Shown: positions 1 through 7,861, counted from the first letter of the stretch. The stretch is DNA of 15,191 nt from JAHEFX01 sp964614585 (GCA_964614585.1 CAZTLW010000051.1:1-15191); one strand, 5' to 3'. Notes: a model not told the origin generated them from the letters alone. Numbers and translations: made by a program.

Positions 1-54
1 ACGCTCATGGTGCACCCCAGCCTGAGCGAGTCGATCAGCGAGGCGGCCGACTGA
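1..54 (+). CDS. C-terminal end of probable dihydrolipoyl dehydrogenase (partial)
   Basis: The window opens inside a plus-strand reading frame that ends in TGA at 52-54. The 17 visible residues read TLMVHPSLSESISEAAD. The pattern H-P-(S/T)-L-S-E-(S/A)-I/L-x-E-A-A is the usual tail of dihydrolipoyl dehydrogenase (LpdA, the E3 component of 2-oxo acid dehydrogenase complexes), where the His and the following residues lie in the dimerisation domain near the active site of the partner subunit. Only the tail can be seen, so mercuric reductase and other class I flavoprotein disulfide reductases are not excluded. It converges on the DUF389 gene, with a 22-bp gap. Confidence 0.55.
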   Translation, partial: TLMVHPSLSESISEAAD

Positions 55-58
55 GCCG

Positions 59-76
59 GCTCCCGTCCACGGGGGC
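59..76. terminator. Hairpin between convergent genes, possible bidirectional terminator
   Basis: The 22-bp gap between two convergent stop codons contains a 7-bp stem, 59-65 pairing with 70-76 (GCTCCCG against CGGGGGC, one G-T wobble), around the tetraloop TCCA. Its position between two converging genes fits a shared transcription terminator. There is no T-run on either side, so intrinsic termination is uncertain; weak or U-less hairpin terminators are common in GC-rich actinobacteria. Confidence 0.45.
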
Positions 77-1669
77 TCAATCGGTCGACAGCACCTCGAG
101 CTCGAAGATGGACTCGGGGACCACCCGCACCACGAGGGTGAAGTCCCGGCCGACGGTCTCCCGGAGGTCCTCGGCGAGCGGGGTGATGTCCAGGTCGTCG
201 GCGTCGGGTGGCCCGGTGGCGAGGATCTCGACCCTGCCCGCGGTGATGTCGATGCTCACGATCTCGTAGGGCGTCTCGGCCGCGACGTCGTCGATGATCT
301 GTTGGATGCGGGCCTGGTTGGTCGCCGAGGTGATGAGGTCCTCTCCCGAGATCGCCAGCGGGATGGCGACGATGACGAGTGCCACCGCCGCGGTGGCAAA
401 GCTGCGACCGATCGTCTCCGAGCGGGCTTCGACATGGAACCAGGGAGCCAACCCGAGCAGGAAGAACGTGACCGATGCCGCCACGATGATGCCGACGAGG
501 TTGGTGGCGAACAGCAGGAAGGCGCCGAACGCCATGGAGAACTCGCCCTCCTGGAGGACGGTCCCGACCACCGACAGCGGCGGGACCAGGGCGACGGCGA
601 TGGCGACCCCGGGCAGGCTGTCGGCGACGTCCCGGCGGGCGTTGGCGAAGGCCCCGGCCGCCCCGGCGGCGACGGCGATCGCCAGGTCGACGAGCGTCGG
701 CGCCACCCGGGAGGCGATCTGGGTGTTGCGCTCGACGTCGAGGAATCCGCCGACGTACTTCGAGAGCAGGAACGAGAGGGCGATCGCCAGGGCGACGCCG
801 AGACCCACGACCGCTGCCGAGCGACCGAGGCGCTCGGTGGATCCCGTGACGATCGAGGCGGACATCCCGAGGATCGGGGTCATGAGTGGGGCGACGAGCA
901 TGGCCCCGATGACGACGGCAGTCGAGTCGGACGCGATGCCGAAGGTGGCGATGGCCGTCGAGAACGACATGAGGGCCACGAATCGCCAGATCCGAGACGT
1001 CGACAGCTGCCCCTCGAAGAACAGGCTCTGTTCGACTTGCTCGCGGGTCTCGTCGCCGACGTCCTGGTTGCGCAGGTAGTCCATGACCGCCGTCCCGGTC
1101 TCGGCGAGACTCGCCGGGTCGGCGTCGGGATCCGTCAGGGCCCGCTGCAGGTTGATCGCCCCCGAGGCGATCCAGGTGAGGGCGATGGCGATGGCGACGA
1201 TCGAGAGGGTCCCGGGGACGACCCAGAGGAGGACGGCGACCATGGCCTGGGCTATCGGCGGCAGGTACGGCCACACCGAGCGTCGTCGCTCGCGGTCGCG
1301 GACGACGCCGACGAGTTGCACGAGGCCGCGGACGGCGAGAATGATGGCGAGGGCGGCGATAACGACCGCGCCCTGGCCGGTGAAGCGGAGCCAGAGGATG
1401 GTCCCGCCCGCCGCGGCGATCGACAGGTCGCGGGCCACCTCGAGCCACCGGGTGTGGGAGGAGCGCACGGAGATCCAGACCCCGTGCACACCGACGACCA
1501 GCAGGCCGATCGCCGCCACCTCGAAGAGGACGGTCGTGATGGCGACGGGGAAGAAGAGCGCCACCAGCACGATGGCGAGGGCGCCCAACGCCCGGAGCCC
1601 GGCCCGGCCGGTGAGGGCGGCCCTGACTCGGTGGGAGCGGGGGGTGGGCGCCGCCGGGCTCTCGCTCAT
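77..1669 (-). CDS. DUF308 (HdeD-like)/DUF389 multi-pass membrane protein
   Basis: A 530-residue integral membrane protein of unknown function. The first ~190 residues carry about six hydrophobic helices in pairs, resembling the HdeD/DUF308 repeat. A charged loop with an acidic QDVGDETREQVEQSL stretch follows, and then a DUF389 domain with its typical stretch (SFSTAIATFGI, VVIGAMLVAPLMTPILG) and five or six more helices. The last ~90 residues are soluble and acidic. DUF389 proteins are widespread, and some have been linked to envelope stress; no substrate is established. ATG at 1669 is preferred over GTG at 1675: the ATG gives a normal N terminus (MSESPAAPTP), and a TAnnnT element (TACGCT, 1684-1679 on this strand) would place transcription start at about 1672. 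The stop of accA lies about 25 bp upstream, so read-through from accDA is also possible. Confidence 0.8.
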   Translation of the reverse strand: MSESPAAPTPRSHRVRAALTGRAGLRALGALAIVLVALFFPVAITTVLFEVAAIGLLVVGVHGVWISVRSSHTRWLEVARDLSIAAAGGTILWLRFTGQGAVVIAALAIILAVRGLVQLVGVVRDRERRRSVWPYLPPIAQAMVAVLLWVVPGTLSIVAIAIALTWIASGAINLQRALTDPDADPASLAETGTAVMDYLRNQDVGDETREQVEQSLFFEGQLSTSRIWRFVALMSFSTAIATFGIASDSTAVVIGAMLVAPLMTPILGMSASIVTGSTERLGRSAAVVGLGVALAIALSFLLSKYVGGFLDVERNTQIASRVAPTLVDLAIAVAAGAAGAFANARRDVADSLPGVAIAVALVPPLSVVGTVLQEGEFSMAFGAFLLFATNLVGIIVAASVTFFLLGLAPWFHVEARSETIGRSFATAAVALVIVAIPLAISGEDLITSATNQARIQQIIDDVAAETPYEIVSIDITAGRVEILATGPPDADDLDITPLAEDLRETVGRDFTLVVRVVPESIFELEVLSTD

Positions 1670-1694
1670 CGCCACGGCAGCGTACCGATGGCCG

Positions 1695-3452
1695 TCAGCG
1701 GATCACCGCCATCACCTCGCCCGCGGCCACCGTGTCGCCCGGTTGCACCCGCAGTTCCACGACCTCGCCACCCAGTGGGGCGGTGACCTCGTTCTCCATC
1801 TTCATGGCCTCGAGCACCAACAGGGGGTCGCCGGCCTCGACCGTCTCGCCCGCGGCCACCGACAGCTTCACGATCGTGCCCTGCATCGGTGCCACGACGA
1901 TCCCGTCGTTGGCACCGCCGCGCGAGCCGCTCGTGCGGCGAGCCGGGGGACGGCGGCGCTGGGCTCCGGGACCCGCGTCGATCGGTGCCGGGGCCCAGAA
2001 CCGCACGGCGAAGCGGCGCCCGCCCACCTCCACGGTCATCGATCGCTCGACCTCGGCCTCCTCCTCGGGCACGGCGGGGGCCAGCTCGTGGGCGAGGTGG
2101 CCCAGGTCGACGGCATCCTCCATCCACTTGGTGTGATGGGTGCCGGCGACGAAGTCGGGGTGTCCGAGGACATGTCGATGGGCGGGCAGGGTGGTGGCGA
2201 CCCCGGTCACCTCGTATTCGTCCACCGCCCGCAGGGCCCGGGCGATGGCGCCCGGTCGGTCGGGCGCCCACACCACGAGCTTCGCCATGAGGTTGTCGTA
2301 GTACTGGGAGATCGTGGCCCCCGGCCGCATCCAGGAGTCGACGCGGACGCCGATGCCGCCCGGCTCCCGGTAGTCGGTGACGGTGCCCGGGCTTGGCACG
2401 AAACCCGCCACGGGGTCCTCGGCGTTGATGCGCAATTCGATGGCATGGCCGGTTGGTGCCACCTCGGTGACCGACATCGGGAGGCCGGCCGCGATCCTGA
2501 GTTGCTCGGCCACCAGGTCGACCCCGGTGACCATCTCCGTCACGGTGTGCTCCACCTGGAGGCGGGTGTTCATCTCGAGGAAGTAGAAGTGCCGTCCGTC
2601 GGCGTCGAGCAGGAACTCGACTGTGCCGGCATTGCGATAGCCGCAGGCGTGGCCGACCCGCAGCGACGCCTCGCCCAGCGCCTCTCGCACCTCGTTCGAC
2701 AGGCCCGGCGATGGCGTCTCCTCGACGAGCTTCTGGTGGCGGCGCTGCACCGAGCAGTCCCGCTCGCCGAGGAACAGGGCATTGCCGTGGTCGTCGAAGA
2801 GGACCTGCGCCTCGACGTGACGGGGGCGCTCGAGGTACCGCTCGACGTAGACCTCGGGGTTGCCGAAGTAGGCGTCGGCCTCGCGGCGAGCGCCCTCGAA
2901 GGCGTCGGCCAGTCCGGCATCGGACCAGACGACCCGGAGCCCCTTGCCCCCGCCACCGTGGGCCGCCTTGATGGCGACCGGGTAGCCGTACTCCTCGACG
3001 ACGGCGGCGATCTCGGCGACGTCACGGAGCGGCTCGGTCGTGCCCGGGACGGTGGGGACGTCGGCCTCGATCGCCGCGAGCCGGGACGAGATCTTGTCGC
3101 CCATGGTCCGGATCGCCTCCGGCGGGGGGCCGACCCACGCCAGGCCCGCGTCGATCACGCGTCGGGCGAACTCGGCGTTCTCGGCCAGGAACCCGTACCC
3201 GGGATGCACGGCGGCCGCTCCCGACTCGGCCGCCACCGCCAGGACCTTGTCCATGTCGAGGTACGACTCGGCGGCCGGGGCGCCGCCGATCGCCCACGCC
3301 TCGTCGGCGAGCTCGACGTGGAGGGCGTCACGGTCCAACTCCGAGTACACGGCGATCGTCCGCAGGCCCATCTCACGGGCGGTGCGGATGATGCGCACCG
3401 CGATCTCGCCACGGTTGGCGATCAGGACGGACTCGAGCACCGGATCACTCAC
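1695..3452 (-). CDS. accA3: Acyl-CoA carboxylase alpha subunit: biotin carboxylase fused to biotin carrier protein
   Basis: This 585-residue protein charges biotin with CO2 in an ATP-dependent step and delivers it to the carboxyltransferase AccD. Visible biotin carboxylase signatures are ANRGEIAVRIIR (12-23), the ATP-grasp glycine loop GGGGKG (166-171), RDCSVQRRHQK (231-241) and EMNTRLQVEHTVTE (293-306). A basic, Pro/Arg/Gly-rich linker after residue ~485 leads to a C-terminal biotinyl domain with EAMKMENEV; Lys551 is the biotin acceptor. Length and domain order match actinobacterial AccA3-type subunits (about 590-600 residues). The GTG start at 3452 overlaps the accD stop by 4 bp (GTGA), so the two are probably translationally coupled. 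Whether the complex prefers acetyl- or propionyl-CoA depends on AccD. Alternative names are accA, bccA and pccA. Confidence 0.95.
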   Translation of the reverse strand: MSDPVLESVLIANRGEIAVRIIRTAREMGLRTIAVYSELDRDALHVELADEAWAIGGAPAAESYLDMDKVLAVAAESGAAAVHPGYGFLAENAEFARRVIDAGLAWVGPPPEAIRTMGDKISSRLAAIEADVPTVPGTTEPLRDVAEIAAVVEEYGYPVAIKAAHGGGGKGLRVVWSDAGLADAFEGARREADAYFGNPEVYVERYLERPRHVEAQVLFDDHGNALFLGERDCSVQRRHQKLVEETPSPGLSNEVREALGEASLRVGHACGYRNAGTVEFLLDADGRHFYFLEMNTRLQVEHTVTEMVTGVDLVAEQLRIAAGLPMSVTEVAPTGHAIELRINAEDPVAGFVPSPGTVTDYREPGGIGVRVDSWMRPGATISQYYDNLMAKLVVWAPDRPGAIARALRAVDEYEVTGVATTLPAHRHVLGHPDFVAGTHHTKWMEDAVDLGHLAHELAPAVPEEEAEVERSMTVEVGGRRFAVRFWAPAPIDAGPGAQRRRPPARRTSGSRGGANDGIVVAPMQGTIVKLSVAAGETVEAGDPLLVLEAMKMENEVTAPLGGEVVELRVQPGDTVAAGEVMAVIR

Positions 3453-4999
3453 AGGGGGATGTTCCCATGCTTCTTCGACGGGAGCGCCTCACGCTTCGAC
3501 CGAAGCATCCGCAGCGCGGCGACGAGCTTCGGCCGGGTGTCACGGGGCTCGATGACCTCGTCGACGAGGCCGAGCTCGGCCGCCCGGTACGGGTTGTTGA
3601 ACTGCTCCTCGTACTCGGCGACGAGCTCGGCGCGACTGGTCTCGACGTCGTCGGACTCGGCGAGGGTGCGGCGGTGGATGATGTTCACGGCGCCCTGGGC
3701 GCCCATGACCGCGATCTCGGCCGAGGGCCAGGCGAACACGAGGTCGGCCCGGATCCCGCGGGCGTTCATGACGAGGTAGGCGCCGCCATAGGCCTTCCGG
3801 GTGATCACCGAGATCCTCGGCACCGTGGCCTCGCAGTAGGCGTAGAGCAGCTTGGCGCCGTGGCGGATGATGCCGCCGTGCTCCTGGGCGACCCCGGGGA
3901 GGAACCCGGGTACGTCGACGAAGGTGATGAGCGGGATGCTGAACGCGTCGCAGAACCGCACGAACCGGGCGCCCTTCTCACTGGCGGAGATGTCGAGGGT
4001 GCCCGCATAGGACGCCGGCTGGTTGCCGACCACCCCGACCGTGTGGCCCTCCAACCGGGCGAAGCCCACGACGAGGTTGGGGGCGAACTCCTCGTGGACC
4101 TGGAGGAACTCCTCGTCGTCGACCACGAGCCGGATCAGCTCGGTCATGTCGTAGGGCTGATTGGCCGAGTCGGGGATGATGAGGTCGAGCGCCTCCTCGG
4201 CCCGATCGGCCCGGTCCATGGGGGGGTAGTGGGGCGGGGTCTCCATGTTGTTCTGGGGCAGGAAGGAGACGAGGTACCGGACGAGGTCGAGGGCGGACTC
4301 CTCGTTGTCGGCGACGAAGTGGGTCACGCCCGACTTGGCGCCGTGGGCGTGGGCGCCCCCGAGTTCGTCCATGGTCACCGTCTCACCGGTGACCGTCTTG
4401 ATCACCTCCGGCCCGGTGATGAAGAGGTGTGAGGTGCCCTCGACCTGGACGACGAAGTCGGTCATGGCCGGCGAGTAGACGGCGCCACCGGCGCACGGGC
4501 CCATGATCACCGAGATCTGGGGGATGACCCCCGAGGCCTGGACGTTTCGCTCGAAGATCCGTCCGTAGCCGTCGAGCGACGAGACCCCCTCCTGGATGCG
4601 GGCGCCGCCCGAGTCCTTGAGGCCGATGACCGGGGCGCCGACCTGCATGGCCATGTCCAGCAGCTTGCACACCTTGTCGGCGACGGCCTTGCCGAGCGAC
4701 CCCCCGAAGACCGTGAAGTCCTCGGCGAAGACGAAGACGGGCCGGCCCTCGATCGTGCCGTAGCCCGTGACCACCGCGTCGCCGGGTGGTCGGGAGTCCT
4801 CGATGCCGAACCCCCGCGACTGGTGTCGCACGAACTGGTCGAGCTCCTGGAAGGAGTCCTTGTCGAGGAGCAGGTCGAGGCGCTCGCGAGCGGTGAGCTT
4901 GCCCTTGTCGTGTTGGCGGTCGACGGCGCGACGGCTTCCTGCGTGGAGGGCTTCATCCCGCAGCTCCCGCAACTCCTCGATGCGCCGTTTGGTTCCCAC
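3449..4999 (-). CDS. accD5: Acyl-CoA carboxylase carboxyltransferase beta subunit (AccD5/PccB type)
   Basis: A 516-residue carboxyltransferase that moves the carboxyl group from biotin to propionyl- or acetyl-CoA, giving methylmalonyl- or malonyl-CoA for lipid synthesis. Family signatures are KLTARERLDLLLD near the N terminus, FAEDFTVFGGSLG, LKDSGGARIQEGV, GPCAGGAVYSPAMTDF, the second crotonase-like half with DVPGFLPGVAQEHGGIIRHGAKLL, and FAWPSAEIAVMGAQGAVNI. Asp419, in RAD just before FAWPS, lines up by eye with the Asp reported to favour propionyl-CoA in S. coelicolor PccB and M. tuberculosis AccD5. The frame stays open for over 1.6 kb upstream, but GTG 4999 is the start: family homology begins here and GGAGG lies 4 nt before it. 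It is divergent from birA, with a 69-bp gap, and overlaps accA by 4 bp. Confidence 0.95.
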   Translation of the reverse strand: MGTKRRIEELRELRDEALHAGSRRAVDRQHDKGKLTARERLDLLLDKDSFQELDQFVRHQSRGFGIEDSRPPGDAVVTGYGTIEGRPVFVFAEDFTVFGGSLGKAVADKVCKLLDMAMQVGAPVIGLKDSGGARIQEGVSSLDGYGRIFERNVQASGVIPQISVIMGPCAGGAVYSPAMTDFVVQVEGTSHLFITGPEVIKTVTGETVTMDELGGAHAHGAKSGVTHFVADNEESALDLVRYLVSFLPQNNMETPPHYPPMDRADRAEEALDLIIPDSANQPYDMTELIRLVVDDEEFLQVHEEFAPNLVVGFARLEGHTVGVVGNQPASYAGTLDISASEKGARFVRFCDAFSIPLITFVDVPGFLPGVAQEHGGIIRHGAKLLYAYCEATVPRISVITRKAYGGAYLVMNARGIRADLVFAWPSAEIAVMGAQGAVNIIHRRTLAESDDVETSRAELVAEYEEQFNNPYRAAELGLVDEVIEPRDTRPKLVAALRMLRSKREALPSKKHGNIPL

Positions 5000-5003
5000 C
5001 GGT

Positions 5004-5008
5004 CCTCC
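5004..5008 (-). promoter_or_regulatory. Ribosome binding site that fixes the accD start
   Basis: GGAGG on the minus strand sits 4 nt upstream of GTG 4999. The frame is open far upstream, antisense to birA and the hydrolase gene, so this site together with the homology boundary decides the start codon. Confidence 0.7.
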
Positions 5009-5022
5009 GCTACCGTCGCCTC

Positions 5023-5038
5023 GCCCCGAGCACGGGGC
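5023..5038. promoter_or_regulatory. 16-bp dyad in the accD/birA divergent promoter region
   Basis: GCCCCG-AGCA-CGGGGC is a perfect 6-bp inverted repeat close to the centre of the 69-bp divergent gap (5000-5068). It could be an operator for a shared regulator, or a hairpin in the accD leader. The BirA encoded here has no DNA-binding domain, so it is unlikely to be the repressor. In DNA this GC-rich, short GC dyads also arise by chance. Confidence 0.3.
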
Positions 5039-5068
5039 CGTTCCTTCTTCGACCCGGGCAACCCATCG

Positions 5069-5734
5069 GTGGCTACACGAATCGAGATCCTCGAGGCAAC
5101 GGACTCTACGCAGGACGTCGCTCGCCGGCTCCTCGGGCCCGATCCCGTGGTCGTGGTCGCCCACCACCAGACCCGCGGGCGGGGCCGCCGCGGTGCCGAC
5201 TGGGTGTCCGCCCCGCGGTCGGTGGCGGTGTCGGTCGCCTGGCGGCCAGGGTGGCCGACGGCCTCGCTGCCCACGCTCGGTTTGGTGGCCGGCCTCGCCG
5301 CCACCGACGTGGCCGACGTCGAACTCAAGTGGCCCAATGACCTCGTGCGACCCGAGGGGAAGGTCGGCGGGATCCTCGCCGAGGCCGTCGACGGCGGGGT
5401 GGTCGTCGGACTCGGCCTGAACCTCTGGTGGCCGGACGCGCCCGAGGGCATGGCGGCGCTCGGGGTCGACGACCCGGGACCCGAGGCGGTCGTCGACACC
5501 GGAGGTGCCTGGGCCAACGACCTCCTCCGGCGCGCCGCCGACGGACCCGAGGACTGGGGCCGGGACGAGTACCGGGCGAAGAGTCACACGCTCGGCCGGC
5601 GGGTGGCGTGGCTCCCCGACGGCCACGGCCGAGCGGTCGATGTGGACGAGACCGGGGGGCTCGTCGTCGAGACCGAGGATGGCGTCGTCGTCCTCCGTTC
5701 CGGTGAGGTGCGCGAGCTCCGCGCCGTCGACTGA
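5069..5734 (+). CDS. birA: Biotin--[acetyl-CoA carboxylase] ligase, monofunctional
   Basis: A 221-residue cytoplasmic enzyme that activates biotin with ATP to biotinyl-5'-AMP and attaches it to the acceptor Lys of biotin carrier domains; the obvious client is Lys551 of the AccA encoded nearby. The class signatures are clear: DSTQ (12-15), the biotinyl-AMP-binding loop TRGRGRRGADW (35-45), KWPNDL (87-92) with GKVGGILAE, and GLGLNLWWP. A short C-terminal beta domain (SHTLGRRVAWLP) closes it. The N-terminal winged-helix repressor domain of E. coli BirA is absent, as in other actinobacterial enzymes. The GTG start at 5069 (M-ATRIEILEATDSTQ) is chosen because a longer frame back to 4823 would run antisense through the start of accD. 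The accD5/birA divergent pairing also occurs in mycobacteria, from memory. Confidence 0.92.
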   Translation: MATRIEILEATDSTQDVARRLLGPDPVVVVAHHQTRGRGRRGADWVSAPRSVAVSVAWRPGWPTASLPTLGLVAGLAATDVADVELKWPNDLVRPEGKVGGILAEAVDGGVVVGLGLNLWWPDAPEGMAALGVDDPGPEAVVDTGGAWANDLLRRAADGPEDWGRDEYRAKSHTLGRRVAWLPDGHGRAVDVDETGGLVVETEDGVVVLRSGEVRELRAVD

Positions 5735-5746
5735 GCTGCCGGGTAC

Positions 5747-5765
5747 ATACCGGCACCGGCGGTAT
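5747..5765. repeat. 6-bp inverted repeat between birA and the hydrolase gene
   Basis: ATACCG at 5747-5752 and CGGTAT at 5760-5765 are exact inverted copies separated by 7 bp, in the 66-bp gap between birA and the next gene. The right arm runs into TATCCT (5763-5768), a possible -10 element for the downstream gene. It may be an operator or a weak hairpin at the end of birA; there is no T-tract. Confidence 0.35.
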
Positions 5766-5800
5766 CCTTTCCCGGTCCATTCGACCCCCGGAGCGCACCC

Positions 5801-6544
5801 GTGGCCGTACCCCCCAGCGAAGGCAGCCACTCGATCATCTACGGCGCCGTCCCCGTCCTCCTGGGGGCGGGAGAGTTCGCGGGCTACCTCGCCCGTCCCG
5901 ACGGCCATGGGGCCTGGCCGAGCGTCATCCTGCTTCCGGGCGCCCGGGGGATCGGCTCGCTCGAGAAGGCCTTGGCCCGCCACCTTGCCCGCCATGGCCG
6001 CTCCACGCTCGTCCCGGACCCCTATCGCGGACGTGCCCCCGGTCCCCATGCCACGGACGAGGAGGTGGCGGCGGCCTCGGCGGCCCTTCGCGACCACGAG
6101 GTCCTGGCCGATGTGGGCGAGGCCCGCGAGTACCTGTCGAGCGACGACACCACCTGGGCCGACGACAACCCGTCCGCCATCGTCGGCGTCGACACGGGCG
6201 GCCGCTTCGCCCTGCTCACCGGTGCCCGTCGTCGCGACCTCTCGGCGGTGGTCGCCATTGCCGCCCCCCTCGACGCCGAGGGCGACCGGGAGGCCGCCAT
6301 CGATGCGGTCGGGCGGATCTCCGTCCCGGTGCTCGGCCTGTACGGCGCCGAGGACGACACGATCCCCCTCGAGGACGTCGACGCCGCCCAGGCCGCCAAT
6401 CCGGGGGCGCGGTTCATCGTCTACGAGGGCGTGGGCCACGCCTTCATCGACCCGTCGTCGGACGACTACCACCCGGGTGCCGAGGCGGACGCCCTCGCCC
6501 GCATCCGGGCGACGCTCGACGCCGCCTCCCCGGTCCCCGTCTGA
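5801..6544 (+). CDS. Dienelactone hydrolase-like alpha/beta-hydrolase with Asp at the nucleophile position
   Basis: A 247-residue alpha/beta-hydrolase closest in layout to dienelactone hydrolases. The fold markers are an oxyanion-hole region VILLPGARGIG (42-52), the general acid in YGAEDDTIP (Asp185), and the catalytic His in GVGHAFID (His213), all typical of this family. The nucleophile elbow reads GVDTGGRF, with Asp131 where dienelactone hydrolases have Cys (GxCxGG) and other family members Ser. G-x-D-x-G-G is instead the elbow of haloalkane dehalogenases and epoxide hydrolases, so the protein may be an Asp-nucleophile hydrolase or may have lost activity. No signal peptide is seen, so it should be cytoplasmic. 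The GTG start has an SD-like GGAG (5790-5793) 7 nt upstream. It lies between birA and the LCP gene on the same strand, with a 13-bp gap to the latter. The substrate is unknown. Confidence 0.8.
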   Translation: MAVPPSEGSHSIIYGAVPVLLGAGEFAGYLARPDGHGAWPSVILLPGARGIGSLEKALARHLARHGRSTLVPDPYRGRAPGPHATDEEVAAASAALRDHEVLADVGEAREYLSSDDTTWADDNPSAIVGVDTGGRFALLTGARRRDLSAVVAIAAPLDAEGDREAAIDAVGRISVPVLGLYGAEDDTIPLEDVDAAQAANPGARFIVYEGVGHAFIDPSSDDYHPGAEADALARIRATLDAASPVPV

Positions 6545-6557
6545 GCCGCCGGTCCGC

Positions 6558-7856
6558 ATGAACGACCACCTCGCCCGACGGCGTCGGACCCGACGACGCT
6601 GGCTCCTCCTCCTCGGGTCCCTGCTGCTCGTCAACGTGGTGGTGTTCGGGGCCTACGCGTACCTCCGCTCACTGCATTCGGCGGTGGTCGACGAGGTGAC
6701 CGTCGCCCCCGAGGTCGACGCGGCGCTGACGGAGCGGCCGGAGTCGTCGTCCGACCCCATCGTCTTCCTCGTGATCGGCTCCGACTCCCGCGAGGGTCTG
6801 CCCGAGGGCTGGGAGGACGACTACGGCGACTTCGGCGGCCAGCGGGCCGATGTCATCATGCTGGCCCAGCTGCTCCCCGACCAGGGCCGGGTGCAGCTCC
6901 TCTCCCTCCCGCGCGACCTCCGCGTCGACATCCCCGGGCGCGACCGCGCCAAGCTGAACGCCGCCTACGCCTACGGCGGCTCCGAACTCATGGTGGAGAC
7001 CGTGCAGGCGTCGTTCGACGTGCCGGTCCACCACTACGTGGAGATCGACTTCGCCGGGTTCGCCGCCATCGTCGACGAGGTCGGCGGTGTCGCCATCGAC
7101 TTCCCCGCCCCGGCCCGGGACCGCAAGTCGGGCCTGTCGGTCGAGGCCGGCAGCCAGCTCCTCGACGGTCGGGAGGCGCTGGCATTCGCCCGCTCCCGGT
7201 CCTACGAGGAGCTCCGCAACGGCTCGTGGACCTTCGTCGAGGCGAACGACATCGGCCGGACGGCGCGCCAGCAGCAGGTCGTCGGCGCCATCATCTCGGA
7301 GCTGGTGACGCCCGGCATCGTGGTGGACGCACCGGGCGTGGTCTCGTCGCTGGCCCGCCACATGGTCGTCGACACCCAGTTCCGGGAGCTCGACTTCGCC
7401 GGTCTCGCCTGGGGCTTCCGGAGCTTCGATCGCTCCGCCATCGACAGCGCCACGCTGCCGGCCGAGGGCCGGTCGATCGACGGCGTCGCCTACCTCGTCC
7501 CGGTCGAGGACGAGGCGGATCGCATGCTGGCCGCCTTCCGCAACGGCGGCTCCCTGGCCCTCGTGGCCGGGGAAGCGGCGCCCCGGGTGTCGGTGCTCAA
7601 CGGCAACGGCGCCGACGGGCTGGCCAGGGCGTGGGAGGCGTGGCTGACCGATCGCGGCTTCGAGGTCGTCGAGGTGGGCGATGCCGACGGCGACTACCCG
7701 GTGTCACAGGTCGTGGCTCGCCGCGGGGGTGACGAGCTGGCCTCGGAGTTGGTCGGGATGCTCGCCTTCGGGGAGGCCGTCACCGGTTCGGTGGACGCCG
7801 GCGCCGATCTGGTGCTGGTGCTCGGCGAGGACGCCGAGTTCCCCGGCGACGGCTGA
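6558..7856 (+). CDS. LytR-CpsA-Psr (LCP) family cell-wall glycopolymer ligase with LytR_C domain
   Basis: A 432-residue membrane-anchored protein. An Arg-rich cytoplasmic N terminus (RRRRTRRR) precedes a single transmembrane helix at about 16-36, so the rest lies outside the membrane. The LCP domain carries its hallmark residues: GSDSR (74-78), QRADVIML, SLPRDLRVDIPG (116-127), KLNAAYAYGG, FARSRSYE and DIGRTARQQQ. LCP enzymes transfer polyprenyl-pyrophosphate-linked glycopolymers onto peptidoglycan (arabinogalactan in mycobacteria, teichoic or capsular polymers in Firmicutes). Residues from about 340 on form a LytR_C domain (PRVSVLNGNG), common in actinobacterial LCP proteins. The ATG start at 6558 has no clear SD, and the gene probably shares a transcript with the hydrolase 13 bp upstream. 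Its neighbourhood resembles that of M. tuberculosis Rv3267. Which polymer it attaches cannot be read from the sequence. Confidence 0.93.
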   Translation: MNDHLARRRRTRRRWLLLLGSLLLVNVVVFGAYAYLRSLHSAVVDEVTVAPEVDAALTERPESSSDPIVFLVIGSDSREGLPEGWEDDYGDFGGQRADVIMLAQLLPDQGRVQLLSLPRDLRVDIPGRDRAKLNAAYAYGGSELMVETVQASFDVPVHHYVEIDFAGFAAIVDEVGGVAIDFPAPARDRKSGLSVEAGSQLLDGREALAFARSRSYEELRNGSWTFVEANDIGRTARQQQVVGAIISELVTPGIVVDAPGVVSSLARHMVVDTQFRELDFAGLAWGFRSFDRSAIDSATLPAEGRSIDGVAYLVPVEDEADRMLAAFRNGGSLALVAGEAAPRVSVLNGNGADGLARAWEAWLTDRGFEVVEVGDADGDYPVSQVVARRGGDELASELVGMLAFGEAVTGSVDAGADLVLVLGEDAEFPGDG

Positions 7857-7861
7857 GGGCT

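Noticed and set aside
1083..3779. An 898-codon plus-strand open frame antisense to DUF389, accA and accD
   Set aside because: Shadow frame: its translation is Arg/His/Gly-rich without motifs, while the opposite strand has clear conserved enzymes.
5023..5038. Riboswitch or attenuator for biotin control upstream of accD
   Set aside because: Only a 6-bp stem is visible, with no larger conserved fold, and no biotin riboswitch class is known to me; it is kept only as a possible operator.
3449..6634. A 1061-codon open frame on the minus strand extending accD far upstream
   Set aside because: The part beyond 4999 runs antisense to birA and the hydrolase, is low-complexity Gly/Arg/Asp-rich and has no family match; open frames opposite real genes are usual at this G+C.
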